DNA of 59,267 nucleotides from an uncultured Lachnospiraceae bacterium (GTDB lineage: Bacteria > Bacillota > Clostridia > Lachnospirales > Lachnospiraceae): the NCBI GenBank assembly GCA_947588845.1, contig CANQAR010000008.1:1-59267 (forward strand), in the 5' to 3' direction. Under the pieces are notes generated by a model. It did not search any database, had not been told where the DNA came from, and saw only the letters and a list, made by a program, of their open reading frames with translations. Made by a program: the position numbers and the translations under genes. Positions 8,497 to 17,687 of this stretch are shown here, piece by piece; position 1 is the first letter of the stretch; every line of letters starts with the position of its first letter.

Positions 8497-8646
8497 TCAA
8501 AATTTGATACTCTTTTTAATCTCTTCGGCACGGACGGGCTGGCCATCCGCCACGAAAATGCGAACCTCTCCATATCCCAGTTCCCGGATCAGTTTCAGGA
8601 GAAGCTTTTCCTTTTCTGTAAGAGACAAATTTTTTGATTCATTCAA
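8497..8646 (-). CDS. small DUF2292 (YezD-like) protein
   Basis: A 49-residue protein starting at TTG 8646, with GGGAGGT 10 nt upstream. The sequence ends GYGEVRIFVADGQPVRAEEI plus KKSIKF, matching the DUF2292 pattern of a short helix, then 'G-x-V-x-I-x-V-x-D-G-x-x-V' and a basic end. Function is unknown; family members are small single-domain proteins. Its promoter carries the box shared with the methyltransferase promoter. It sits upstream of the transporter operon, separated by a terminator. A downstream ATG in another frame gives an unrelated shadow translation, which supports the TTG. Confidence 0.75.
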   Translation of the reverse strand: MNESKNLSLTEKEKLLLKLIRELGYGEVRIFVADGQPVRAEEIKKSIKF

Positions 8647-8679
8647 AGTATGTACCTCCCTGTTCCAGAATTTCTTTTT

Positions 8680-8726
8680 AACTTAACATGTTTTTTCCCT
8701 GTTCACAAGCCCGGTGGGGGGATATT
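8680..8726 (-). promoter_or_regulatory. DUF2292 promoter with shared box
   Basis: On the minus strand TTGTGA (8703-8708) and a weak TAAGTT (8680-8685) are 17 bp apart, with the box TATCCCCCCACCGGGC immediately upstream. The poor -10 beside a conserved upstream box fits activation-dependent transcription. The remainder of the 8647-8911 gap shows no convincing gene. Confidence 0.6.
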
Positions 8727-8911
8727 TTTTACAAATATCTCAATTGAAACGTATATTACGCATTCAAACACATGTTTTAATCTTGATGAAGACAAATATG
8801 AACAGAAGATCCATATGATGCTGTCCATGCTGCTGCTCCGTCACAAGGACATATTAGCGGAAGACGGATCTGTTTCATTCAGACCAGTCTCCCGCTAAGT
8901 TCAACCGCCTT

Positions 8912-9904
8912 TTACTTAAAATACTTCCTGCTTTGTATATCAATTTCCTCCGATACTGCCTGATATACTCCCGGGAATGTACTGAATGGTCCTCCCTGCG
9001 AGAGGCAGGGGATAAAATATCTGGTTCCGCATGTGCGGCAGGCCTTCTCCACCTCACGCCTCGCATCTTCCCTCGTCCATCCGGGATGATCCACGGTTGC
9101 ACTGTCAATGCCGCCCATAAAAGTAATCTGACCGCCATATTTTTGGATCAGTTCAGGAATATTATTGGTGTTCATCACGCCCTGCCAGATGTCAATTCCC
9201 ATGTCGATCATCATGGGGACAAGAGTCGCCGCATAGGAATCAGAATGATGCACGATTACCTGCACCCCGTGTTCCTTATAGTAACCATACACCTTTTTAT
9301 ATGCCGGATAATAAAATTCTTCAAACATTTCAGGTGAAAGGAAGGTGGAAGTCTGACTTCCCCAGTCGTCATGATGAAAAAGCGCATCCGGATGATAATG
9401 TCTGCAGATTTCCTCTGCGTAAGCCAGTTCCCACTCGGTCAGATAATCAATCAGCTCATGCATCGCTTCCGGCTCATCATAGAAATTTACCAGACATTCC
9501 TGGATCTCCATCAGATAATGGGTCTGCTCAAAAAGTCCAGGGTACACCATGGGCGTTACAAAATATTCGTTTCTGTCGATCTTTTCTACTTCCGCCATGT
9601 ATGGCTCCCATGCCGCCTCCGGATATTTCACCTGAGGAGCGGTTACATAATCCCTCCAGTGAGTGATGTCCTTCACAACGATCTTATCCGGCGTATGTAC
9701 CGGAAATGCACCCGGCGTGTTTTCCGGGAATGAGAGAGTTACACCCCAGGCGTTCACCACATTAGGACCTCCCTTTACCGGTGCGGCGTTGTTGGCAAAG
9801 TAAGGCGTATCCTTGTAAATCTTAAATGCCTCATACATATTTACATATCTGTCAGGATTTCCTCCGCGGATAGTTTCAAGAAGATTTTGTTTTCTGGTCA
9901 GCAT
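8912..9904 (-). CDS. uroporphyrinogen decarboxylase-family protein (methyltransferase-like)
   Basis: A 330-residue member of the UROD/MtaA superfamily. Catabolic relatives such as MtaA and CmuA transfer methyl groups between corrinoid proteins and thiols, using zinc held by His, Cys and Cys. Here the corresponding strand reads VIVHHSDSYAA, so the usual H-x-C is H-x-D or H-S-D, while a later Cys is kept in FIPCLSQGGP. The early 'NPDRYVNMYEAF' and 'MGGIDSATVDHPGWTREDARREV' are also family-like. AGGAGGG lies 6 nt before the ATG. It follows the FAD protein by 54 bp, suggesting one transcript. True heme-pathway UROD is unlikely: its arginine-rich substrate motifs are not visible. Confidence 0.8.
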   Translation of the reverse strand: MLTRKQNLLETIRGGNPDRYVNMYEAFKIYKDTPYFANNAAPVKGGPNVVNAWGVTLSFPENTPGAFPVHTPDKIVVKDITHWRDYVTAPQVKYPEAAWEPYMAEVEKIDRNEYFVTPMVYPGLFEQTHYLMEIQECLVNFYDEPEAMHELIDYLTEWELAYAEEICRHYHPDALFHHDDWGSQTSTFLSPEMFEEFYYPAYKKVYGYYKEHGVQVIVHHSDSYAATLVPMMIDMGIDIWQGVMNTNNIPELIQKYGGQITFMGGIDSATVDHPGWTREDARREVEKACRTCGTRYFIPCLSQGGPFSTFPGVYQAVSEEIDIQSRKYFK

Positions 9905-9958
9905 GATCTGCCCTCCTGTTCTTTATTTTTGGTACCTGCTTATGAAAAACTGCCAGCA

Positions 9959-11347
9959 TCAATTTCTTTCCACAGGCTGAATCGCCTCTATTATATTCCG
10001 CGCCACATAAATCCCGCTGGCCGAGGCATGCGACAGAGAATGAGTGATACCGCTTCCGTCTCCTATGATGTAGAGGCCCTTGTGGCAGGATTCCAGCTTT
10101 TCGTTCACATCCACTTCCATATTATAGAACTTCACTTCCACACCATAGAGCAGCGTATCGTCGTTCGCCGTGCCCGGCGCAATCTTGTCCAGCGCGTAGA
10201 TCATCTCGATAATCCCGTCCAGAATCCGCTTCGGCAGCACCAGACTCAGGTCACCCGGCGTCGCCTTTAAAGTAGGCGTGATAAATGCCTCCTCGATCCG
10301 CTTTGGAGTTGAGCGGTGTCCCCGTATCAGATCTCCAAAGCGCTGAACGATCACCCCGCCGCCCAGCATATTGCTCAGACGTGCAATAGATTCTCCGTAC
10401 CCGTTGGAATCTTTGAATGGTTCGGAGAAATGTTTTGCCACCAGAAGCGCGAAATTTGTATTCTCCGTATGTCTGGACGGATCTTCATAACTGTGTCCGT
10501 TCACGGTTATGATTCCGTTCGTATTTTCCGTTACCACCGCGCCTTTGGGATTCATGCAGAATGTTCTCACTTTATCCCCGTATTTCTGTGTGCGGTAGAC
10601 AATCTTGCTTTCATACAGTTCATCCGTCAGATGGGAAAACACTTCCGCCGGAAGCTCCACGCGCACTCCGATGTCCACGCGGTTCGAGTGAGTGGAAATA
10701 TGCAGATCCCTGCAGACACTCTCCATCCATTTGCTTCCGCTTCTTCCCGCCGATATGACGCACCTGGTACAGGTATATTCTTTGCCTCCGCTCGTGACCG
10801 CATAACCGGACTCCGCCACAGCCACCTTATCTACCGGAGAGTCAAAGTAAAAATCAACCTTCTTCTCCAGAAAAGCATAGAGATTTTCCAGAACTTTATA
10901 GTTGACATCCGTCCCCAGATGACGCACAGACGCATCCAGAAGATGCAGGTCGTACTGGATACATTCTTTTTTGAACTTTGTCCCGGCTGTCGAGTAAAGT
11001 CTGGTGCCCTCTCCGCCGAATTTCATATTGATTCCGTCCACATACTGCATGAGTTCATATGCGCGTTTTTTCCCTATGTACTCATGCAGGGTACCTCCAA
11101 AATCATTGGTTATGTTGTATTTTCCGTCAGAAAAAGCTCCCGCGCCGCCAAACCCGGACATGATTGAGCATGTCCTGCAGCCAATACAGGACTTAACTTT
11201 CTCTCCGTCAATCGGGCATTTCCGCTCATGCAGGGCATGCCCCGCCTCAAATACGGCAATCTTCAGATCAGACTTGTTTAAACATAACTCATATGCCGTA
11301 AAAATACCTCCGGGACCTGCCCCGACAATAATCACATCGTAATTCAT
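9959..11347 (-). CDS. FAD-dependent dehydrogenase-like protein (COG2509 type)
   Basis: A 462-residue flavoprotein with an N-terminal Rossmann dinucleotide motif VGAGPGGIFTAYEL and a C-terminal FAD motif LYIIGDGSGITHSLSHASASGIYVA. A cysteine cluster near residue 55-70 (RKCPIDGEKVKSCIGCRTC) and the following GFGGAGAFSDGKYN are hallmarks of the uncharacterised FAD-dependent dehydrogenase family. ATG 11347 is preferred because GGGAGGT lies 6 nt upstream; the alternative TTG start overlaps that site. It lies between the DUF1703 gene and the UROD-family gene in the same direction. Substrate unknown. Confidence 0.85.
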   Translation of the reverse strand: MNYDVIIVGAGPGGIFTAYELCLNKSDLKIAVFEAGHALHERKCPIDGEKVKSCIGCRTCSIMSGFGGAGAFSDGKYNITNDFGGTLHEYIGKKRAYELMQYVDGINMKFGGEGTRLYSTAGTKFKKECIQYDLHLLDASVRHLGTDVNYKVLENLYAFLEKKVDFYFDSPVDKVAVAESGYAVTSGGKEYTCTRCVISAGRSGSKWMESVCRDLHISTHSNRVDIGVRVELPAEVFSHLTDELYESKIVYRTQKYGDKVRTFCMNPKGAVVTENTNGIITVNGHSYEDPSRHTENTNFALLVAKHFSEPFKDSNGYGESIARLSNMLGGGVIVQRFGDLIRGHRSTPKRIEEAFITPTLKATPGDLSLVLPKRILDGIIEMIYALDKIAPGTANDDTLLYGVEVKFYNMEVDVNEKLESCHKGLYIIGDGSGITHSLSHASASGIYVARNIIEAIQPVERN

Positions 11348-11379
11348 ATGCTTACCTCCCAAAAACAGAAACTATATGG

Positions 11380-13044
11380 TTATAATTCATTTACTTCCAC
11401 ATGACAGTCCTTCTCTGAAAAAGAAATGCCATAAGTTATGACGCGGTATCTCCTCCGCTGATAGGGCCAGCCATACTGCCGTTCCACGATCTGCTCTATC
11501 GCTTTCCGGGCGTCCTCTTCCAGAAACTCATATCCGGCAGACCGCTTTGTCTCAATGATGACCGCCCGGCGGTTTCTGCCGTCCTCGATCACAATGTCGC
11601 TCCTTCCCTTCCCCATCTCATAATTGGAGCGGACCCGGCAGGTTCCATCCAGCAGCAGCCCGACAAGCAGCGCATGGTAATAATTCTCGTGATAATCATA
11701 ATAGCTGATTGTATCCATCAGAATATTGCATAGCCTCGTCTGAAGCGCCGCCGCGTTCCCATTCCAGATTTCCTCGTACAGCCCGTCTCTTCCCGGGACA
11801 GCCACTTTCTCCGCGAACCAGTCCTGTACCTTCTCGATAAAGATCTCCCTGACCTCACGGTTGGGAATAACAAACCGGGCGTACCCGCGCAGTTTTGACC
11901 GGCTGTTCTCATCCAGCGTCAAATATCCCGTCTGATACAGTACACTCCACAGAAGCTCTTTTTTGTCCAGCTCATCATACGTCAGATTCATGACCAGCTT
12001 CTTTTCCAGAGCTTCTCCAGCGATCAGCCTCTCGATATCATCCTGTTCCGCGACATCCGCAAGATCGATGAAATGCCGGATCAGCTGATTGGAACTGCTG
12101 TTCTCCCAGTACAGATCCGGCTCCGCGTCCGGGATCTGCAGCAGCCTGTCGCAGTGATTGATCACATCCCACGGACAGTAGACGTCCGTATTTCCAAAGT
12201 GATATCCGTCATACCATTTTTTTATATTGTCATAGGCATACGACAGTCTGTAATCCATCAGTATCTTCCTCACATCCTCATCCGTAAATCCAAAGTATTC
12301 ATCGAAACGCACATCGGAGATCGTGTCGATTTTCAGGTTGTTTATCCCGGTAAAAATGCTTTCTTTGGAAATGCGCAGACACCCCGTTGCCACGGCAAAA
12401 TACAGATCCGGATTCGTCTTGAACGCTTCTCCCAGAAACCCCCTGAGGAAATTCACCATCTCCCGATAATAGCCGTTGTTGTTCGCCTTGTCCAGAGGAA
12501 CATCATATTCGTCGATTAGCAGAATTACTTTCTGCCCATAATGAGCATGGAGCATCCCCATCAGTGTGACAAGAGAATCCTGAAGATCAGATTCATCCGC
12601 TCTTCGCATCAGCAGCTTTTCAAAAACATCTTTATAGACTGGCAGCACTCTGTCGCTTTCCATCAGATCGTACAGCCTTGCGCATTCATTGGAGATCAGA
12701 AAAGCCAGCATACGCAGCGCCTCGTCATACGTCAGCCCATTGACGCTTTTCAGGGACAGAAAGATCACTGGGTACTTTCCCTGATATTCCCGACAGAGTT
12801 CTTTTTCACGGCTGATCGCAAGTCCGTCAAACAGAGAAAGATCCGTGCCTGTCTCAAAAAAGGCCTTCAGCATGCTTATATTCAGGGTTTTTCCAAAACG
12901 GCGCGGACGGGTGAACAGGTTCACCTCTCCCCGATTTTTCAACAATTCCCTGATAAGCCAGGTCTTATCCACATAATAAAATCTTTCAGAAATTAGTTTG
13001 TCAAAATCGTCTATTCCGATCGGAAGTTTTTTTCTTTCAGACAT
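11380..13044 (-). CDS. AAA-ATPase-like / DUF1703 PD-(D/E)XK protein
   Basis: A 554-residue protein common in Lachnospiraceae and Bacteroidetes. The N-terminus 'LPIGIDDFDKLISERFYYVDKTWLI' leads into an AAA-ATPase-like domain, with the degenerate P-loop region FTRPRRFGKTLNISML near residue 45 and the Walker B-like LLIDEYDVPLDKA. The C-terminal part holds a nuclease-like core 'GKGRSDIVIEDGRNRRAVIIETK', consistent with D...E-x-K. The start at 13044 has AAAGGAGATG upstream. It begins 54 bp after hsdR, so it may be cotranscribed with the restriction locus. Function is not established. Confidence 0.88.
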   Translation of the reverse strand: MSERKKLPIGIDDFDKLISERFYYVDKTWLIRELLKNRGEVNLFTRPRRFGKTLNISMLKAFFETGTDLSLFDGLAISREKELCREYQGKYPVIFLSLKSVNGLTYDEALRMLAFLISNECARLYDLMESDRVLPVYKDVFEKLLMRRADESDLQDSLVTLMGMLHAHYGQKVILLIDEYDVPLDKANNNGYYREMVNFLRGFLGEAFKTNPDLYFAVATGCLRISKESIFTGINNLKIDTISDVRFDEYFGFTDEDVRKILMDYRLSYAYDNIKKWYDGYHFGNTDVYCPWDVINHCDRLLQIPDAEPDLYWENSSSNQLIRHFIDLADVAEQDDIERLIAGEALEKKLVMNLTYDELDKKELLWSVLYQTGYLTLDENSRSKLRGYARFVIPNREVREIFIEKVQDWFAEKVAVPGRDGLYEEIWNGNAAALQTRLCNILMDTISYYDYHENYYHALLVGLLLDGTCRVRSNYEMGKGRSDIVIEDGRNRRAVIIETKRSAGYEFLEEDARKAIEQIVERQYGWPYQRRRYRVITYGISFSEKDCHVEVNEL

Positions 13045-13098
13045 GACACATCTCCTTTCCGCCCATTCTTCCTCGCATATGGAAGATTTTTCCTGCAT

Positions 13099-16056
13099 CT
13101 ACCCAAACAGAGGACTGATTTCCGGCATCAGCGTCTCCTTAAAATCTTTTATCAGAGCATTGTTAAATTTGAATTTCGGCAGAGCATCTGGTGTCGCCGC
13201 CTTATAAGCCGCATAATCCGCACTGTTTTTCAGCTTGTTTTCACTGGTCATCTGTCCATCCCTGAAATTATATGCTTCATATTTAACAACGTCAAAATCA
13301 ATAAACCATTTTTCTGCAAATTTTTTGATTTCAGCATCGATGGCCGCATATCTCATCTGATTGATAACAACGGAAATATCCTGTCCCATAAAGTTTCTTT
13401 TATCCCGCTCAATTTCGTCCAGAATCTGCATAAGCAGAGCGCCGAGTTTCGGATTATTGTCCGCAAAGTCATTTAAAATTTCCTTCAATTCTCTCCGTCT
13501 GCTCTCAAATTCCGTTTCATTAAAGTCTTCTTTCTGCTCCAGAAGCTTCACAAATCCCCGCAGAAGGTCCACTATGTATTCAAAATCTATGCGGAACGTA
13601 TTATATGCAATCAGGTCGTAATCATCCCGTATTGGTTCTTCATCCGGATCTTCTTCATCCCGCTCCTGCTTTAATTCCTCGATTACATTCTTATACACAG
13701 CGGCGTAGTTATCATACTCATCCTGTGAAAAATTGAATTTATCCAGCATCTCAGGTTCATATACAGAAAATGACTTCAGATGCGCGAAATCATGATCCAG
13801 GTCTCTGAACAGACGGATAAACATTTTCTTTTGTTTTTCAGACAGATTATTCACATCCGCAGGCGTAGGCGCAAGAGCATGTATCGCTTTAAGAGAAATA
13901 ATAAAATTCTCCAGTACTGTATCCCAGTCCTCCGCAATCGCTTTCCCGATCCCTCCCACTGAGTAAAGAACCAGAGCGTTATCTATCTTCTCCTTATACT
14001 CCTTTGGACTGCGAAAAGTCACGATCTGCCCGTACTGCTTATTTTGATCATACAGACGATTTGTCCGTGAAAACGCCTGAATAAGACCTTGCGGTTTCAT
14101 CGGTGGCCTGTCGATAAACAACGTTGAAAGGCATGGCGCGTCAAACCCGGTAAGCAGACGGTCAACCACAATAACCAGATCAATCTGCTGTTCCCTGTCC
14201 TGATATTTTTTCTCTTTCCTGGCCAGCCTGTCATTTAGATTATCATTGTACGCGCTGATTCCGTCAATCTTATACTTTGTATCGAATAGTTTATTATAGT
14301 AAGCAAGGTAACGTTTCATTGCATCCTGATTTTTCCGGGAAGTTTCATCGTTCTCCGTCACAGAAAAGGTGATCGCGATTTTCGGAAAATCCGGCAGCGC
14401 CTTTTTTACCCTTTCGCAGATTTTTAACTCATCTTCACCCGCTTTAATCTTCAGAAGCATATCATAATATCTCTGAGCAGCCGCAATGGATTCAACTGTC
14501 AGCATTGCTTCATAAGTTTTCCCTCTGCCATTCTGCATTCCAAACTTTGCATAAGACTGATTCAAAATAACATTGAGAACTCTCCTCATATGCGTTTCAC
14601 TGTCGTAATATTTTTCTGCTTCCTCTTCTTCCATCCCCTTAGGTCCAAGATTTTCCACGTGAAATCCGAGAACCGCTTCATCATGAATCGCCTCTTTTAT
14701 CGTGTAGCTGTGCAGACATGGACCATATAATTCCTCTGTTGTCTGGGGAAGATCCCCTTTCTGCTCATATCCATTTTCTTCAAAAACAGGCGTTCCTGTA
14801 AATCCAAACCAGATCGAATGACTGAAAAACCGCTCCAGATCTCTCTTGGTCTGCGGCGTCACGGCCCTGTGACATTCATCTACAACAAAGGCAATCTTTA
14901 ATGAGCGAATCCTGTCATAACGCTTTGTTCCTTCTTTCAGACGCTTTTTTATCATTGTCTGCATCTTCTGTCTTGTCGTCACGATCATCTGTCGATTATT
15001 ATCCGACATTTTCTGAATCAAACTGTTCACATTTTCGGTGTCATCCACATCAATCGTGTCATTATCTGCGTAAGACTGAAATGCTCCTTTTGTCTGCATA
15101 TCAAGATCTTTCCGGTCAATGAGAAACACCGTTTTTTCAATCGAAGGAATATCCATAAGCAGATTTCTTGTCGCTTTATACGAGGTCATAGTTTTTCCGG
15201 AACCGGTTGTATGCCAGATAAAGCCTGATTTTCCAATCTTTGATGCCGCCCGCATCGCCTCGATTGCATGAATCTGATATGGTCTTAAGATAAGCAGTTT
15301 CCTTTTATCATTATCCAAAACTATATACTTTGTAACCATTTCATGCACCATGGGAATTTTAAGAACAGTTTCCGCAAAATCCCTGCAGTCACAAACCGGA
15401 TGATTATATTCATCAATCCATCCCGTCAGAAACTTTCTATTTAACTCTGTATCACGTGCGGCAGCAAAGTATTTTGTATCCACCGCATTGCTCACAACAA
15501 ACATCTGAACATTGGAAAAAATACCGCGGAACTTTCCCTCCGCAATATATTTCCGAATCTGACGATATGCGTCCATATAGGAGTGTTCCTTATTTTTCAG
15601 CTCAATATGAATCATGGGAATCCCGTTAATGAGAAGCGTAACGTCAAACCGCCGGTTTCTGCTGTTCTCATCCTCTTCTGACCCGAATGCCTGATACTGG
15701 TTGATCACTTCATATACGCTCGACCCTCCGTTTACATGCTCATTATTCAGAACCATGAGATGCAGAGACTCGTTTCCCCTCTGCACATGCACGTATACTT
15801 TTCCATTTTCCCCAGCCAGCCATTTGCCGGCATCATAAAACGAAGCGTGAGACAGATCGTTTTTAATCTTTGCAAACTCTGATTCACTAAGCGAAACTCC
15901 ATTCAGTTTTGCTTTGTTATTTTGTTCCAGGATGTATCTGAAATTATTCCAGAGCTGCTCTTCCGTTCTGATATCCGGCCTGTATGTCCACTGGGATTCG
16001 CCGTTACAGAGCTGGTCGATCAATCTCTTTTCTATCATTGATTCTGTCTCTGCCAT
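13099..16056 (-). CDS. hsdR: type I restriction enzyme endonuclease/translocase subunit
   Basis: A 985-residue HsdR, which translocates and cuts unmodified DNA in complex with HsdM and HsdS. The N-terminal nuclease core is seen as FDVTLLINGIPMIHIELKNK near residues 138-157 (D and E-x-K). The SF2 helicase follows, with Walker A HTTGSGKTMTS, the DEAD-type box VVDECHRA, motif III FTGTPVF and motif VI region QAFSRTNRLYD. Length is normal for the family. AAAGGA precedes the ATG. It is the last hsd gene; its partners lie upstream in the same direction, separated by a frameshifted small gene. Confidence 0.95.
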   Translation of the reverse strand: MAETESMIEKRLIDQLCNGESQWTYRPDIRTEEQLWNNFRYILEQNNKAKLNGVSLSESEFAKIKNDLSHASFYDAGKWLAGENGKVYVHVQRGNESLHLMVLNNEHVNGGSSVYEVINQYQAFGSEEDENSRNRRFDVTLLINGIPMIHIELKNKEHSYMDAYRQIRKYIAEGKFRGIFSNVQMFVVSNAVDTKYFAAARDTELNRKFLTGWIDEYNHPVCDCRDFAETVLKIPMVHEMVTKYIVLDNDKRKLLILRPYQIHAIEAMRAASKIGKSGFIWHTTGSGKTMTSYKATRNLLMDIPSIEKTVFLIDRKDLDMQTKGAFQSYADNDTIDVDDTENVNSLIQKMSDNNRQMIVTTRQKMQTMIKKRLKEGTKRYDRIRSLKIAFVVDECHRAVTPQTKRDLERFFSHSIWFGFTGTPVFEENGYEQKGDLPQTTEELYGPCLHSYTIKEAIHDEAVLGFHVENLGPKGMEEEEAEKYYDSETHMRRVLNVILNQSYAKFGMQNGRGKTYEAMLTVESIAAAQRYYDMLLKIKAGEDELKICERVKKALPDFPKIAITFSVTENDETSRKNQDAMKRYLAYYNKLFDTKYKIDGISAYNDNLNDRLARKEKKYQDREQQIDLVIVVDRLLTGFDAPCLSTLFIDRPPMKPQGLIQAFSRTNRLYDQNKQYGQIVTFRSPKEYKEKIDNALVLYSVGGIGKAIAEDWDTVLENFIISLKAIHALAPTPADVNNLSEKQKKMFIRLFRDLDHDFAHLKSFSVYEPEMLDKFNFSQDEYDNYAAVYKNVIEELKQERDEEDPDEEPIRDDYDLIAYNTFRIDFEYIVDLLRGFVKLLEQKEDFNETEFESRRRELKEILNDFADNNPKLGALLMQILDEIERDKRNFMGQDISVVINQMRYAAIDAEIKKFAEKWFIDFDVVKYEAYNFRDGQMTSENKLKNSADYAAYKAATPDALPKFKFNNALIKDFKETLMPEISPLFG

Positions 16057-16131
16057 AATTGTCTGTCCTTTCGTATCATATCGTATCGTCTTCCCGTTTC
16101 TGTCAGACTGTCCATATTTTAAGATTTATTA

Positions 16132-16397
16132 TCAATCTGCCATCAGCCTTTTTACAGTCGCAAGCGATATCTGCAGTTCCTGTTTTAGCTGGGCCTGTGT
16201 AACCGACGAATCTGCTGTATCAGCTTCAGAACTCTGGCATCACTTTCAGAAATGGTATCATTGGTATCACGTTTGGTGTCATTGGTGTCAGGTTTGGTAT
16301 CATGTTTGGTGTCATTGGTGTCAAATTTAGTATTATATTTGGTATCATTATATTCCACATTTACAGACTCGTCCAAAAACAATGTATCTTCTTCCAT
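16132..16397 (-). pseudogene. frameshifted repeat-linker winged-helix protein
   Basis: The main frame (16185-16397) begins MEEDTLFLDESV, then carries nine- and twelve-base repeats encoding NDT and K-x-D-T units. It ends in an unlikely tail after VLKLIQQ. In the adjacent frame the sequence continues ADSSVTQAQLKQELQISLAT and then VKRLMAD to a stop at 16132. That segment looks like a winged helix-turn-helix ('T-Q-x-x-L-x-x-E-L-x-I-S-x-x-T-V-K-R'). A single shift near 16208-16215 therefore separates the repeats from the DNA-binding part. GGAGGG precedes the start. The gene lies between hsdS and hsdR and may once have encoded a small regulator. Confidence 0.65.
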
Positions 16398-16452
16398 TAC
16401 TGCCCTCCATGCGCTTTTTTATATTTTACCATGCCATTTTCTGTCTATATTC

Positions 16453-17682
16453 TTAAATAAACATATTTTTCAGCATAACCTTTTTGATATCCTTCAATTC
16501 ATCATACTTACGCTGATGAAGCATGATAAGGTCGTCGAGGGAGGTCAACCACTCACCAATTTTTCGTTGCTCTACTATATCTGGATATGGAACAGGCATT
16601 TCAAAAAAGAGGTTGTCTTTTATTGAAAACCTATCTGAACGTGCGCCAGAATCCCCGTTGAACCTCATAAACGAATGCCAGTAGACACTTTTGAAAAACT
16701 GCTCAAGGTATGTGATATCTACGTCATGTGTTCGAAACACAGTGTAAAGAGGCGACATTACGCCAATCCTGCCTAATTTGTTGCAGTTGATAGGACCAAC
16801 AGGCGCAGTTACCGATATACGCGGATTGTAAACGAAGTCTTCTTCACGAACAACATAGTATCCGTCCAAGCTCTCTATTTTAGAAATATCGCGGTCGAAA
16901 AAGTCTCGCTGGCTAATGACGCCAAACTCTGCCGAGTTAGTAAACGTTTCAATATATAGTAGTCCGGTATTCTTTTCAATCACTTTGTTGGCAATATCTC
17001 CGAGCTTACGCTGTTCCCAAGCATCAGTAAATCCGAAAAATCGAATCTCCGGAATTTTCTCTCCTTTTTTCGGGAACATTTTTTGAAGCATAAATTTCTT
17101 TAATTCTTTTGTCTCATTAATCTTACGCTGATGATGAGTGATAAGGTTGTCGAGGCTCTTAAAAAATGCTGAAATTGCCTGCTGTTCCTCTAAAGAAGGG
17201 AATTGTACCATACCTTTAAGCGCATTGTCATCAGACACCTTCATGTCGTTTTTTGCTCCCTTATTAACCAACGGATGCAAGTAATTGTTGAGCCTTGTAT
17301 CCTGTTCAAAGTAACACTGGACAAAATTAGGATCAACATTCACATTAGGATGGTAGACTGCATATAAAGTTGACACAATGCCCGGCTTTCCTTTGTTTGC
17401 CTTGATTATTCCATAAGGATTTGACCTAAGAGGAGACTTTGTATAAACAACGTCGCCTGTCCCCACAACACCATAATTTAAAACCGATGCTCCCGCAAAG
17501 CTGCGTCCTTGAAACTCTATTTGATTTACAATACCGACATCACCCGATACAGATAAAACATCCTCCTTAGTGTATGTCCCAACAACATTTTTTTCTGACG
17601 AGGTAGTTAAATAGTCACTCAACTTACGTTGTTCCCAATCATCTGTAAATCCTTTAAATCTTATCTTTGGTGTGTTCGCCAT
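16453..17682 (-). CDS. hsdS: type I restriction-modification specificity subunit
   Basis: A 409-residue HsdS with the usual two target-recognition domains and two conserved regions. Each half opens with FTDDWEQRKLSDYL or FTDAWEQRKLGDIA and closes with a helical spacer, 'LEEQQAISAFFKSLDNLI' in the first and 'VEQRKIGEWLTSLDDLIMLH' in the second. The N-terminal half would read one part of a bipartite site and the C-terminal half the other. The start is 5 bp after the hsdM stop, with GGGAGGTG inside the hsdM end, so translation is coupled. Confidence 0.95.
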   Translation of the reverse strand: MANTPKIRFKGFTDDWEQRKLSDYLTTSSEKNVVGTYTKEDVLSVSGDVGIVNQIEFQGRSFAGASVLNYGVVGTGDVVYTKSPLRSNPYGIIKANKGKPGIVSTLYAVYHPNVNVDPNFVQCYFEQDTRLNNYLHPLVNKGAKNDMKVSDDNALKGMVQFPSLEEQQAISAFFKSLDNLITHHQRKINETKELKKFMLQKMFPKKGEKIPEIRFFGFTDAWEQRKLGDIANKVIEKNTGLLYIETFTNSAEFGVISQRDFFDRDISKIESLDGYYVVREEDFVYNPRISVTAPVGPINCNKLGRIGVMSPLYTVFRTHDVDITYLEQFFKSVYWHSFMRFNGDSGARSDRFSIKDNLFFEMPVPYPDIVEQRKIGEWLTSLDDLIMLHQRKYDELKDIKKVMLKNMFI

Positions 17683-17687
17683 AGCTG

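Noticed and set aside
8650-8898. An 82-codon plus-strand frame
   Set aside because: It begins inside the DUF2292 ribosome site and crosses the promoter; the translation resembles no protein family and no ribosome site precedes it.
16252-16380. Tandem repeats that might be a CRISPR array
   Set aside because: Units are only 9-12 bases, run without spacers and stay in a coding frame; no cas genes are near.
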